A DNA stretch of 64,000 nucleotides from Lamellibrachia columna (GCA_963662155.1 OY759267.1:16768489-16832488), one strand, 5' to 3'; counted from the first letter of the stretch, positions 14,313 to 32,960 are shown. Made by a program: numbers and translations. The notes: generated from the sequence alone by a model not told the origin.

Positions 14313-15150
14313 AGCCACTTAGTGATTTCTTTAAAAAAAACATAACATATTTGCTATGCATGACCTCGCTGTTAGGAATCCATTTTGAAATTGATTTAAT
14401 AATTTATGCCTAACAAGGATGTCCACCATATGTTCTTTGATTAACCTTTGTAATAATTTACAAATCAGAGATGTTAAACTCACTCGACTGTAATTATCTG
14501 ACTTATTTCTCGAACCCTTTTTAAATAATGGTATGATGTTTGCTTCTTTCCATTCAAAAGGAACCACTCCCTCTTTTAATGAAAAGTTGAATACTCTTGT
14601 AAGTGGTATACTAATTTGTTCTACTGTTTCTATAAGTAGTTTTGGAGGAATTCCATCAACTCCAGGTGATTTATTGTTCTTCATTTTCTTTATTGTTTTA
14701 GCTACCATTTCTGGAGTTACAATTAACTGCCCTAAATAGTCCGATTTAGCCTCCAAAAATTTAACATCATGAACTAATAACCTCTCTGGTAAACACTAAG
14801 CTGAAGTATCCATTTAAGTCTTCCGCCATTAAAAAACATTGTGATATTATATTTCCAGCACTGTCTTCTAGTGGTCCAACTTTGTCTCGTACGCTTTGTT
14901 TACTCCTGATATATACATAGAAGCTATTTCTGTCATTTTTTATGTTACTTGCTAATTTTTTTTCATAGCTTCTTTTAGATTGTGTAATTTTATTCTTAGC
15001 TGCATTAAGTGCCTCTTTGTAATTTGTGTAGTATTCATTCTTTCTGATACGCCTGTAAACCCTTGTACGCTATTTTTCTAATAGCTTCTTTTGACAAGTG
15101 TTTCTTTCTAGACAGTTTTTCTTGCCTTTTTTCAACGGATAATCTATTCA
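14313..15150 (-). mobile_element. CR1-like LINE, RT 5' half, inverted
   Basis: Minus-strand RT motifs: VAKTIKKMKNNKSPGVDGIP, VPFEWKEANIIPLFKKGSR, SLTSLICKLLQRLIKEHMVD and NQFQNGFLTARSC. The fragment continues upstream through linker sequence to about 15150. It holds the part of RT that the plus-strand fragment at 13810-14312 lacks, which suggests a single element broken by an inversion with loss of the palm region. Confidence 0.85.
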
Positions 15151-15199
15151 CCAAAACTGTACAACACGTTGTTGTTGTTGTTGTTACTCAGAGTAGACA

Positions 15200-15855
15200 C
15201 TCAAACATATCACCCGTCAGCATAAGTAGGCTTATGGTGTGTAGAGCCATACCTGTTAGTCACTCGACAACTGTTATTCTTCGTGTTTTGAAAATGTCAT
15301 CCATAAATCCGTATGAAAACCTGCACGATTGTATCACACCATGAACACAAAAACCTTTGTAATTTACCAGTGACCGTGCAGAGCACACGTGCACATCGGG
15401 CTATGCTTTTTCAAGTTTAGTCTCGTTTAACGATGTCGTGCAGGACGCAAATACCTCCATCGAGTCGATTAATTCCAGTAGGAAGTCACTACTGATGTGC
15501 CAGAATTGTCCCACTTTTCCAACGAAACATGCAAACGCCGGCTGTGTTGGCGTCATAAAATTACACTTAACGTGTGTTAGATGGAGCTAAGGCAACGTCC
15601 ATAATTGTTCACGGCGACAACCGACGAGGTTTGGTGATCGATTGGCTGCGATGCTGTGAGGCAATATGATTTAACTGAATGATTGATGGGTTGGTGGTGT
15701 CTCGCACGCTCTTCCGCCCCGTCACACGCTGAGCAGCATTCTTTGCGCTGGTACTCTCGAGACAGTACCAGCATCCAACAACGTCAGAACACACAGCAGC
15801 AAACGAAGTCTTCATTACAATTCGGCGACGGTTCAGCTGCTGACCATATACAACG
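15200..15855 (+). promoter_or_regulatory. 5' flank of Reeler gene A (duplicated in B)
   Basis: From 15270 the sequence is alignable with 38790-39287, with a roughly 100-bp difference near 15480-15580. High conservation continues to the start codon. No convincing TATA box or initiator is visible. A 9-bp inverted repeat gctggtact/agtaccagc spans 15750-15775 in A and is degraded in B. I call this 5' flank and UTR by position only. Confidence 0.4.
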
Positions 15856-21508
<5,653 letters not shown>

Positions 21509-21952
21509 CATTTTATATAATACACATATATACATTCTTGTTTTCTTTGCTTTGTTCTAGCTCATTCATTCGTAGTATCGGTGTGTGGCATATGATGCTT
21601 ATCAATATTTTGTTGTATATTGTTTTTTTCTTCTATTCTATTGCTTCGATAGCTGTCGATGTATGACATTTTCTTGTATTATTTGCGGTGTTTGGCCGAT
21701 AGAAATGCGTTCACTTTACAAAATATAAACTCGAGTTAGCATAATTGCCAGTGTAAGCCAGCGTTTTCGGACAATTTGTCATATAAATATGCTTGCTTTA
21801 ATAGAAATTATGTTTGTTAATGATGTGGCTTAGGTTACAAAACAATTATGCTAAATGAATCGATGGATCCATTAATTGTCCATTTAAGAATTGCAGCCAC
21901 AGAGAATCAGTGACGTCATAATGGTGCCACAGCCAATAAAAGGCACGTAGAG

Positions 21953-22048
21953 TAACCTGGGATCACGGTAACCTGGGATCACGGTAACCTGGGATCACGG
22001 TAACCTGGGATCACGGTAACCTGGGATCACGGTAACCTGGGATCACGG
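21953..22048. repeat. 16-bp tandem repeat, 6 perfect copies
   Basis: The unit taacctgggatcacgg is repeated six times without variation, which suggests recent expansion. Unit B lacks it. Confidence 0.95.
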
Positions 22049-22662
22049 TAATACAGCCGCAATAACGTACGAAAAATAAAAAAAAATAAAAAAATACAAT
22101 ACAAAAACTCGGAACGTCCCAACTCTGGCGCAAAATTATGTTGTCATATATCTGACACCCATCCCGAAAGCTCAGCAAAAAGAAAGAGTTTTAATTAAGT
22201 CAATGTATTTTTTTTAAACTTTTGTAGGCAGTTTGATTTGGTGCAACTCACTAAACAACGCTGTAAATTACGAAATGAATGTGTGACAGTCTAATAATTT
22301 ATATGCAGTTGGCAGGTCAAACAATAAAAAATGCATGTTGTGTTTTGTATGCATCATGTTAAGGCACACGGTCCCCATGCATGTGGGGCAAGACGGGCCC
22401 TATGTCTTACATGTACGGTACATGATTGTAATGTATTAAATGTACTACACATGCCCAATCATGTACAATACATTTAATATAATATGCATGGATTGCAATG
22501 CATAAATTGTAAGTTAACTCCATATTAAATTTACCAACTATTATTGCTTGATGTATTACTATCATACTATTTATATGCATACATTTTATTATCACACAGT
22601 TTTCTTCCATAGAAGCGAACAATACAAAGGGAAGTTAAGGACGTATTGCCCCAGGCAGCGGG

Positions 22663-22693
22663 CCGTCTTACCTCATGGCATGGGGTAAGACGG
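22663..22693. repeat. hairpin; empty site of the unit B LINE
   Basis: The arms ccgtcttacctcatg and catggggtaagacgg are near-perfect inverted repeats. In unit B the two halves lie at 45916-45931 and about 50159-50177, separated by a complete CR1 element. Confidence 0.85.
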
Positions 22694-23249
22694 TTTTTAT
22701 ACACTCTTTTATGTTTTTCTCAAATGTAATTCATCTAAGTTGTCTATTTACTGAAACATTTTTCAACAGGCAGCGAACATATCTGTCTATAGTGTGAACA
22801 CATTAAATACATGTTAATATAGTTTCGTGGTGTACAATTAGAAAGTTTCCCAGGTTATCCTACACTTGAACTCTTGTGTATGCAGACATCATATGTTTGG
22901 AAAGTGCTCAAATATGCTTGCTTGCTTGTATTCACACAGTCCTCCATTCTAACAGTATTACGTTTGACGTAAATAACATATCAAAAACTATGTACACTCT
23001 TTATTCATTTAGAATGCATTTTATCGCTGCAGCATGCTTAACCGGCATTGTGTCAAGTTTTCAATCCAGGAATGACTTCACGATGACCATACTGAAGATG
23101 GAATACTTTTCTTAGTTTTTTTTATCTGAAAGCTTGAATCCATTTGACGAGCGGCTGCGTTAATTGAAATATCTAACGTGTTTGGATAATACGCACTTAG
23201 TCACAACTGACGCACGTGGGAACATTTACAGGGACTCCTGAGGCTGTAC

Positions 23250-23615
<366 letters not shown>

Positions 23616-23915
23616 CCCTGCTGATGCTTAATGTTGATACCTTGCTGATGCGTAATGGCAGAAACCTGAGCTTGTTTGCTACAGGAACACACAAAGAGTA
23701 CCTGTTGTTAAAGGTAATTTAATAAATGCATCGTGATAATAAAATACATGTATCGATGAGAAATAGCTGGAACAAACATGTTCATCGAGACAAATATTAT
23801 ACATGTAAATCGATGAGATAACTAGCTCATCGAGAAAAGCAATTATTAAATGACATGTAAAAGTAGCAAAGGTGAGGCGGTCATTTATCCCACCAGGCCT
23901 CCAATACGGGAGGCC

Positions 23916-24039
<124 letters not shown>

Positions 24040-24216
24040 AAGTGGATATTACTTGTAAATACTAATGGTTGGGATACATGCATAAATTTGTAGAAATCGT
24101 GAAAAAAAGATCAATAAATAAATAAATACAATTTTAATATATACATCGCCGCTCCCTACGCTCTGCCTGCGATCTACGTCTGAACGTTCCACGTGTCAAC
24201 CTCGAACGGTACACGG

Positions 24217-24480
<264 letters not shown>

Positions 24481-24535
24481 CATGGCATGGGTTAATATAC
24501 TTTGGTAATTGAATTAACTCAATAATTAAGTTGAT

Positions 24536-24536
<1 letters not shown>

Positions 24537-24608
<72 letters not shown>
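24537..24608. repeat. (TA)n microsatellite inside SINE-associated repeat
   Basis: About 35 TA units separate the tail piece 24481-24536 from the SINE body 24609-24840. Confidence 0.95.
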
Positions 24609-24611
<3 letters not shown>

Positions 24612-24840
24612 GGTAATTGCATGATTTTGTAAAAAAAAAGAACTAATAAGTGTTTATTATAATATCATGTGCAGTTGAGTTGCCTAACTAGAAATTATTG
24701 TAGACGGGAATCGAACACGCGCTGTCCGGTGAAAAACGATAATTCTACCGCTGAGCCATTCAATCACACTCGGTTACGGCATGTCTTGCCGACGATGTCA
24801 TGTTATGGGCTACATATATTATACTTCATAGGCTGCTACT
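24609..24840 (-). mobile_element. tRNA-derived SINE copy 2
   Basis: On the minus strand the A box is tggctcagcggta (complement of 24746-24758) and the B box gttcgattccc (complement of 24706-24716). Between them lies a TTTTTCACCGG anticodon-arm-like segment, close to tRNA-Glu(TTC). The acceptor stem is poorly paired, so this is a SINE head rather than a working tRNA gene. The 3' body (ctagttaggcaactcaac ... catgcaattacca) also occurs at 51014-51104. Confidence 0.7.
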
Positions 24841-26043
24841 TGCAGATGCTCAATAAATTAAGTACTGGTGAAATGTGAAAATATTGCTGCGACTGATTGA
24901 ATAAACTGCTCACAAACCGGGCACGGCGTCTTCTGCGTGAAACTGACATAGTTAACAGCGATAATCGCATAGCAGTAACATCGTCAACCATTTTTCCTCC
25001 TTAAAAAGGTTTAGCTATTGCAAGTTTGAACGCTGGCAATTGACAAACTAAACCGTTTAACTAAACCGTTTTAAGTTCTGTATGTGCGAATGCAGCTTAA
25101 GATTAGTATTTCTTTATAGATCATTATGCCACGACACGCTGCCTCTGTTTGGGGACTGATTAAATACCAACGCAATTCAGTTGTGTGATTGCATTGTTGT
25201 GCGCCTACTTTGAGGTCATAGGCATGTGCCTAGGTTCATGGATAAGCAATCGCAGAAAGATTAATGTATTCATTCATTTGTTCTGGTCCAGTGCAAAGTA
25301 CTCACAACATATATAGAAAAATAAATAAGCTGGATAACCGTGGTCTGTGTTGTGAAAATTAGTTTTCTTTAGAAAAATATATGTGTATTAAAATAACACT
25401 ATGCTATCTAGACTGTTAGTAGCACACGTATACCATACGATTACCCGCATTAAGCCTATCGCTAACCGTGCTTTGAGAAAATCGTTAATTGCCGGATCTT
25501 CATTAAAACTATTATTCGTTGTGGTTAGGCCACTTAGGTGTGTCCTGAGAGATGGATATGGTGACGGCTGAGGTACGTACGTGTGTCGAATGTCACCTGA
25601 TGCACTGCCCAAAACAGCCCTACGCTGGCTACAATGCATTATAAATTATAATGAGCATCTAACATTCTCCCCTCTGCAGCTGGTGAGTGTCTTGTCTGGG
25701 AAAGACCACATTTAGTTTGCCATTGGTGATTATTGTGCCGTGTTTATTGGCTTCTTGAAAATGTGCATAATCATGAATCATCGGTTAACATATTTCCTGT
25801 GTGCATTTAATGAAAATGGCATAACTCGGTTTTGTTTTAACAAAATCACTTCGAAACACGTTACCCCTCAATGTTCGCCCACCCCGATGAGTGATTGTGA
25901 AATGTTGGTGCATTCGGCCTGTGCTGTTAAGAAGTTACGCAAGCGGTCAGCAACTACTATCCATGAAAGGTATACTGCTGACTACCTATCGATGGAAACA
26001 GCAAGCGTCAACCCTTCCAAGTTCGATATTGCGTAGTTGCTGA
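24841..26043. other. no gene; parts shared with unit B
   Basis: 25400-25570 matches 51290-51475 and 25690-25760 matches 52205-52280 in unit B. No coding signature is seen. Confidence 0.5.
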
Positions 26044-26148
26044 CTTCGTGGGCGTGTACTTCGTGGGCATGTACTTCGTGGGCATGACCTTCGTGGGAGT
26101 GTACTTCGTGGGAGTGTACTTCGTGGGCATGTACTTCGTGGACATGTA
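26044..26148. repeat. 15-bp minisatellite, 7 copies
   Basis: The unit cttcgtgggcatgta is repeated seven times with small variants. Because 15 is divisible by three, the minus strand stays open (an HEVHA-type peptide repeat, 25982-26338), but there is no other gene evidence. Confidence 0.9.
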
Positions 26149-26149
26149 C

Positions 26150-27265
26150 TGCGTCGTGGAGATGGTTCGTCATCAAAAAGAGACGGCGCCGTGCGGACGA
26201 ATTACCTGCATCACGTCGGAGGCAAGCTGAACCGACATAAATGGCCACAGCCGACTCGGATTCCTGCACCACACGCAACCGGAGAACGTAACCATAAGCC
26301 AAGTAATTGATCTCGCCAGAGAAGCTGGTCAACTGCATAATTAACTACGCTCACCATACGAGCAAGTCAGGTCTGTACGATTAAATGTTAAGGAAGTAAT
26401 ATCACTTGACACACTTGTTAGATATAGTACAGGAGGAGTTAATTATACAAAGCGTATGCCACAAGTAATTGCTGTGTGACATAGGCGTACGTGAACACAC
26501 CATGAATCACATGTCTTGTGCTGCTTCGTTATTCGACAAGACGTGCTCTTTTAACAATGATAAATTATACATTTGCATTGATTTAATTTAAACACAATTA
26601 TTGCTTATCTAAATATGTCAGTTTTAGTTTATAGTAATTAATACTTTGATTAATGTTAAATGATGGTTCGGAGTATAGCCGCCGAAATAGCTCAACCACC
26701 CAAATAGCTCATCGGTTATTACCCTTGTTTTTGGCTCATACTTTGCAAAATCGGACCATGGCGCGATGAGGTACCGGTGTGTGTTAGTATCACGTTAGTT
26801 GCGTCAATTTAATCATACTTGTCGCTCTCTAGGTTTCTATTCCGCCCTCCTTCTTTTCGCAATATTACAGGGCGAATGTTATTAGTAACATGTTTATTTA
26901 AGAAGGACATGTAACTATGCACCCTCACATAAAACGGAAATAAAAATGTGGGTGGGTCATGGGTGCGTCATGTCCATAAAATAATGACACAATAAGTTAC
27001 CTTCTTTCATTGTATAAGGCATTACACTAATATAAGTATAATTGGTCGCTTAAGGTCTCGTCATTTATTCATTATGGACCACTTAAATTATAATGCACAC
27101 TCTTGGTTCACGAAATTGATTGCTAATGTGTCATGCATTTGAGAGGGGCAGAGAGACAGACACACACACGTAGTCAGAAAGACAAAAAGAGACAGACACA
27201 CACTTACAGAGAAAGACAGATATACAGACAGATAGATAGACAGAGGCAGAGAGACAGACATACAG
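26150..27265. other. no gene; 26240-26890 shared with unit B
   Basis: The part to about 26890 matches 54050-54965. The rest is AT-rich, with A-specific purine-rich microsatellite seeds from 27140. Confidence 0.5.
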
Positions 27266-27266
27266 T

Positions 27267-27364
<98 letters not shown>
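27266..27364. repeat. (CAGG)n microsatellite
   Basis: About 24 tetranucleotide units directly beside the assembly gap. Confidence 0.97.
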
Positions 27365-27365
<1 letters not shown>

Positions 27366-27372
27366 CAGACAA

Positions 27373-27572
27373 NNNNNNNNNNNNNNNNNNNNNNNNNNNN
27401 NNNNNNNNNNNNNNNNNNNNNNNNNNNNNNNNNNNNNNNNNNNNNNNNNNNNNNNNNNNNNNNNNNNNNNNNNNNNNNNNNNNNNNNNNNNNNNNNNNNN
27501 NNNNNNNNNNNNNNNNNNNNNNNNNNNNNNNNNNNNNNNNNNNNNNNNNNNNNNNNNNNNNNNNNNNNNNNN
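27373..27572. other. assembly gap of 200 N
   Basis: Exactly 200 N, a conventional placeholder, between a (CAGG)n array and a 66-67-bp minisatellite. The true distance and content are unknown. Confidence 0.99.
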
Positions 27573-27606
27573 TATGAAGGATTCACGCGAACCACGAGTT
27601 TACGTT

Positions 27607-28005
27607 GAGCGGGTGCCCCACTGATGGTCTTCTTGAATGTGTTAGACGTGATGTCCTTCCAGTAGACAGTCTTGAGCGGGTGCCCCACTGATGGTCTTCT
27701 TGAATGTGTTAGACATGATGTCCTTCCAGTAGACAGTTTGAGCGGGTGCCCCACTGATGGTCTTCTTGAATGTGTTAGACATGATGTCCTTCCAGTAGAC
27801 AGTTTGAGCGGGTGCTCCACTGATGATCTTCTTGAATGTGTTAGACCAGATGTCCTTCCAGTAGACAGTCTTGAGCAGGTGCCCCACTGATGGTCTTCTT
27901 GAATGTGTTAGACGTGATGTCCTTCCAGTAGCCAGTTTGAGCGGGTGCCCCACTGATGGTCTTCTTGAATGTGTTAGACGTGATGTCCTTCCAGTAGACA
28001 GTCTT
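27607..28005. repeat. 66-67-bp tandem repeat, 6 copies
   Basis: Units begin at 27607, 27674, 27740, 27806, 27873 and 27939 with the phrase gagcgggtgccccactgatgg. They differ by a one-base length alternation and a few substitutions. More copies may lie inside the adjacent gap. Confidence 0.95.
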
Positions 28006-28589
28006 GTTTTCGGCAATGGTCGCACTGGAAGCGTAGAAGTAATGTTTTTACGAAAGTTATCATGGAGCTCATCTGATTGCTATTCGTGCTTGCGGAGAAT
28101 TCTTTAGTAACTCCCTGATTGTCCCAGGGGATATAAATGAGTGTGTGTGTGTGTGCATGCGTGTGTTTTTACTTATAACAAACTGGTGAGTATTTTCCAT
28201 TTGGTCAATTACTGTAAATACACTGCGTATATGAACATGGGTGATGACAATGACAATATAGCCAATACAGCCTTGATGTGGAACCGATAGAAAATCGAAA
28301 ACGAGGACGACAAAACAATCAGGAGAAAAACTGTGTAGGGGGAATTACGGGAAATGCAACTCAGCTGGGGTCAGGCTGAGGTGTATTTCACAATAAATAA
28401 ATCGGTCGGGCTTTTGCACAATAGTTCACAATCTGTTCACATGTGATGCGCCATTTGTAAGCTTGCAAGAAAGCATTTGCCACACGTCATATTGGCTTCA
28501 TTAGGGAACTGACAGGTATTCACTAATTGGAGCAGTGGGTGCTTCCTGCCTGAGGTAATAACTATAAGTGCTGACGCTGTGGGTGTTGG

Positions 28590-29529
28590 CTAAAGTGTTC
28601 TATTGTATCCTCGACATAGATGTAAGCAATTTCGACGAATTCAGAGCTCCAATCATCAGTGTAATGATCATCGTGAATATAACTTTGAACACTCTGTCAA
28701 GCCCTCTAATCGCCAGACATCCTAAATTGCGCGATGGTAGCACGACGCTCTTCGTGTTATCGCTGACGCTTTCTGATCTCACCAACGGATATTCGGCGAT
28801 GCCAATCAGCGCTTCCGTGTGCTCGAGTGCGACACTGAATGTGCGCAGCATTGTTCACTACTTTCCCAAGATTCATGCGATCTTCTCGATTTGGTTCAAC
28901 GTCAACTCAATGCATAGTCTCTGCTTGGTGACAATGTACAAAATGGTCGCCGTAACGAAACCGCTCCGGTATGACCTCACGCGAAGTCGATGCTACTTCA
29001 TAATATGTGGGACATGGTTGACTGGGGCACTGGTAGCCCCAGCCAACATGTGTATACATATGTATTTAGAATAACAATGTCTAATGCTAGATACACCGTT
29101 GGTATATTAGTCCTACTCGCTGTTATAATCGGAACTGTGTATCCCTTGTCGCTATCATTTACTCCACGACACAAATATTCTTCGAACGCTTCGTCAAATT
29201 ACAGCACAAGTTAATTCGACAAGTGGAGAGAATGGCAGCCACGCGACCACCCCGTTTTTGACTTTCAAGTCGATTAGTTCTGGAATAAACGTGCGCTGAT
29301 TGTATACTTAGCGTTTATTGCGTTAAATAATCCATATGGTGGATATGCTTCACTGACAGCGTTTGGGTTGACCAAACATTGGTCTACGTTGAATACGTTT
29401 GTAGTAGCTTGGATTTTAATGAGCAATTCTTTCACAAAGAGTGTCGTTTATATAGTCCTGTTTCGATCTGCTAAAACGGCAGAAATGTTACGTGATGTTT
29501 GTCTACTGGCACGTTTCCGTAGTGGTTAA
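28590..29529 (+). pseudogene. rhodopsin-class GPCR pseudogene, unit A
   Basis: The seven-helix plan can be followed. TM1 is PIISVMIIVNITLN. TM2 is FVLSLTLSDLTNG, with the conserved Asp. TM3 ends MYKMVAVTKPLRY, where the usual DRY is replaced but the PLRY of loop 2 is kept. TM4 contains GTWLTGALVAP. TM5 is YTVGILVLLAVIIGTVYP, in another frame after a small deletion near 29045-29070. TM6-7 lie at 29283-29529 and end NSFTKSVVYIVLFR, in the NPxxY position. Two in-frame stops (29212 and about 29275) and the frameshift inactivate it. The closest type is an aminergic-like receptor, which I cannot narrow further. Confidence 0.8.
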
Positions 29530-30180
29530 CACACGTACTGTATCTGTCACATGAACATGTTTCAGTAGATGGTATTTAAATACAATAAATCTAATGTAGA
29601 TTCAAATGTACGCCGTTGTTATTTTGCAGAACGTCCGTTACTATTTCTATACTTCTTTATACGGCGTAGGTAATGCACACAGGCTTCTAACCTAAACGGA
29701 GTTAGGCAATACATGGGATGCCAGCATCCTTGAGTTTGAGAAAATATGTAAAAAAATTGCATGTTATGTATAATATTTGTCTTTAATTTTTTTAATGTTC
29801 ATTGTACACTTAAATAGCACCACATAAGAAGGCCATGGACGCGGAGAAAAAAATACTGACGGCACAGCGAAGAAAGAATACCAGCGGAGGCGGGCGAATG
29901 GCCAGCCTCCGATCAACATGGATGTGTAGACTGGCCTGTGATGAGCTCGTGTTGTGGCAGCACCGGTTCCACCATCACCTTCAGTTCCATCTGCAGTTCC
30001 AGCGCTGATCGAAGAGACGGTTCAGGAGAGGTAGGCTTGACACCACCGTGGAGTTGGCTGAGGCTCTTACGCCAGAGAACAAGAAATTACGGCAGGCGAA
30101 GTGTGTGGCGGCAGGAGAAGTTGGCTCTAACGGCAGACCACAAAACGGCAGAACATCGGGCCCAAAAACGATAGTACCAG
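29530..30180. other. no recognisable gene
   Basis: AT-rich DNA, then 29850-30170, a GC-richer stretch open in two frames but with no recognisable motif. Confidence 0.5.
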
Positions 30181-30246
30181 ACACATGCATGCACGCACGC
30201 ACCCACGCACGCACGCACGCACACACGCACGCACACACGCAAGCAC
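30181..30246. repeat. (CACG)n microsatellite
   Basis: An imperfect CACG/CACA array. A similar array occurs in unit B at 55014-55076, but at a different relative position. Confidence 0.9.
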
Positions 30247-30480
30247 ACGTGACACATATGGCGCAACTGACTGGAAGCGATTGGCTTGAATTAGATCATC
30301 CTGCATTAAGATTGTTCTGAATATTTTGTGAGATAAGTGAGATAATGGCAGCTCATCCTGAGCAAACGGGGATAATAGTATTCACAGAATTCATAACAAT
30401 GCAACCAGGAGGCAAGTCTCAAGCCGTTTTCAGTAACGAGCTTCGCCATGATCAATTTGCGGCGGCAGCCTTCAACGTAT

Positions 30481-31388
30481 ATGTTCTTGATCATGCTATT
30501 CTACCTGGCACTGTTCTTGATCATACTATTCCACCTGGCACTGTTCTTGATCATGCTATTCCACCTGGCACTGTTCTTGATCATGCTATTCCACCTGGCA
30601 CTGTTCTTGATCATGCTATTCCACCTGGCACTGTTCTTGATCATGCTATTCTTTCTGGCACTGTTCTTGATCATGCTATTCCACCTGGCACTGTTCTTGA
30701 TCATGCTATTCCACCTGGCACTGTTCTTGATCATGCTATTCTTTCTGGCACTGTTCTTGATCATGCTATTCCACCTGGCACTGTTCTTGATCATGCTATT
30801 CCACCTGGCACTGTTCTTGATCATGCTATTCCACCTGGCACTGTTCTTGATCATGCTATTCCACCTGGCACTGTTCTTGATCATGCTATTCTACCTGGCA
30901 CTGTTCTTGATCATGCTATTCCACCTGGCACTGTTCTTGACCATGCTATTCCACCTGGCACTGTTCTTGATCATGTTATTCCACCTGGCACTGTTCTTGA
31001 TCATGCTATTCCACCTGGCACTGTTCTTGATCATGCTATTCCACCTGGCACTGTTCTTGATAATGCTATTCCACCTGTCACTGTTCTTGATCATGCTATT
31101 CCACCTGGCACTGTTCTTGATCATGCTATTCCACCTGGCGCTGTTCTTGATCATGCTATTCCACCTGGCACTGTTCTTGATCATGCTATTCCACCTGGCA
31201 CTGTTCTTGATCATGCTATTCCACCTGGCACTGTTCTTGATCATGCTATTCCACCTGGCACTGTTCTTGATCATGCTATTCCACCTGGCACTGTTCTTGA
31301 TCATGCTATTCCACCTGGCACTGTTCTTGATCATGCTATTCCACCTGGCACTGTTCTTGATCATGCTATTCTACCTGGCACTGTTCTT
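30481..31388. repeat. 30-bp minisatellite, 30 copies
   Basis: Thirty complete units of a 30-bp sequence (ctgttcttgatcatgctatt plus ccacctggca) run without a length change. Variant endings (ctacc at units 1, 14 and 30; ctttc at units 6 and 9) mark the array's history. The unit is divisible by three and stop-free in more than one frame and on both strands, so long open frames arise: 30345-31460 plus gives 371 residues with a VLDHAIPPGT repeat. Flanks show no gene features, so I treat the frame as a by-product. Unit B lacks the array. Confidence 0.95.
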
Positions 31389-31460
31389 CACCAATCCACT
31401 TCTTTTCTCATGATGCAGGAGGACAGTTTATACAATATTTTACATCGTAAACTCCTCTAA

Positions 31461-32960
31461 AGCCCGAACTACTGCACAAAGATGCATGGAAAGCAGATTG
31501 GAGTTTCTTTCCATACAACAAAGGATGCAATTGGTGGAGTTGGTGGCATCGTGACGCTTGCTGGTATCAAAGAATGCTGCAGCATAGTGCCTTTGTCAAT
31601 TCTTTAGAAGACATTGCTTCCGTTGCTAAATGGGCTTGTCAAAGTATCAGTGTAATACATATTCATTCAACAAACGTCGAATATGTTAGAAGAGAACTCT
31701 CTGCTGCTTTGTGGTTTGTTAGTCAGCATCAGCTACGCTTGCATACCACCTTAGTTACGACAATGTTTGACGGATGGCAGAAAACTGTTTGAAAATATGT
31801 TTGGATGTATCATTTGTCTACATGTACAATGTTTCGCTCTTGTTACTCAAAAGTATTACGGAAAAATATCATTACAATTCACAGGAATATGGAATTGTTC
31901 CTAATAACTGAAAGTGGAGGACATTTGGTATGCCTTGGAACAGCCATGGTAAATTCTAGCTGACGTGATTCTTCGGAGACGTGGGTCTAACTTTGTAAAA
32001 ACAATAGAGTACCATTTTTGATGGGCATAATTACCATCAACAGCGTAGGATAAATTAATCAGATTTGCTGCTGGAGAACCCATTTCAGGGGTATTTTATA
32101 TTGACATCATGACTTATTAGACTTAACTGAAAGACAGGTTCACCAAAATATGTTCATGTCAACTTTATTTCAAACAATGAATAAAATTACAACCTTATAA
32201 CAAAAACAATGTACAATAACATATTATGAAATAAACGTTTAATCATTTATTGCAAAATGTAGGTTTTTTTAGTTTCGATGACCCTGTTCATATATTTCTG
32301 TAACATGCTAAACATTGTGTATTCACTATTAAAATGTACAGTTTTCGACATCACAGTAACTGTTTTTTTTTACTTTTTCTCAAACTTTTAGACCACACTG
32401 TCTTGGACGGACCAGCCATGTTTCGTATAAATGAGCAACGAAACCGCTAGGCAGCGTTAGTAGTAGCACTTGTCATTATAGAATCTCCATGAATACTCCG
32501 AATTCTTACTCTATTGCTGTGTTTCTTATAAACGGTTTCATACATTTTGCAATCACGTTTCTTAATAATATCATTGCATCAGTATTTCAAGATAAAAATG
32601 GTTGTATGACTTATGTCGACCAATTCGAAAACATGTACTAAAGATTATTTCTCGAGTATAAATTTATATTTCTACAAATGTGACAATTTGAAAATAATTC
32701 TACAGCCACACATAATCAAGAATTATGAAAATTGTTAGTCGTTCACACACCTGAATACAAATAGGATACAAATAACCCGAGTTAGCTAAGCTAATGGAAG
32801 ATAGGTGATTGGATCTGCAGCGGCACATGAACGAATAGACATACAAAACAATGCATTTGTAAAGGCGTTGTCGTAGGAAACGAGTCGTTCTAAACAACGT
32901 AATTTTTTTACCTAAAATGACAATTTGTATGATGTTTGACATCTAACAAGTGTCTATGAA
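31461..32960. other. no recognisable gene
   Basis: AT-rich unit A-specific DNA. A 72-codon frame at 31574-31792 has no recognisable similarity. Confidence 0.5.

Noticed and set aside
22407..22500. Imperfect inverted repeat gtacatgattg / caatcatgtac as a transposon end
   Set aside because: Arms are short and AT-rich, and the same sequence is present in unit B by duplication; not enough to claim an element.
24690..24765. Possible functional tRNA-Glu/Gly gene on the minus strand
   Set aside because: A and B boxes are good, but the acceptor and D stems do not pair well and the sequence belongs to a dispersed repeat with a long body, so a SINE head is more likely.
27642..28025. Repeat protein with a VYWKDIMSNTFKKTISGAPAQ-type unit on the minus strand
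   Set aside because: The unit alternates 66 and 67 bp, so the frame is not maintained; treated as a minisatellite.
30345..31460. 371-aa secreted or structural repeat protein
   Set aside because: The frame depends wholly on a stop-free 30-bp unit that is equally open in other frames and on the minus strand; flanks show no signal peptide, splice sites or homology.
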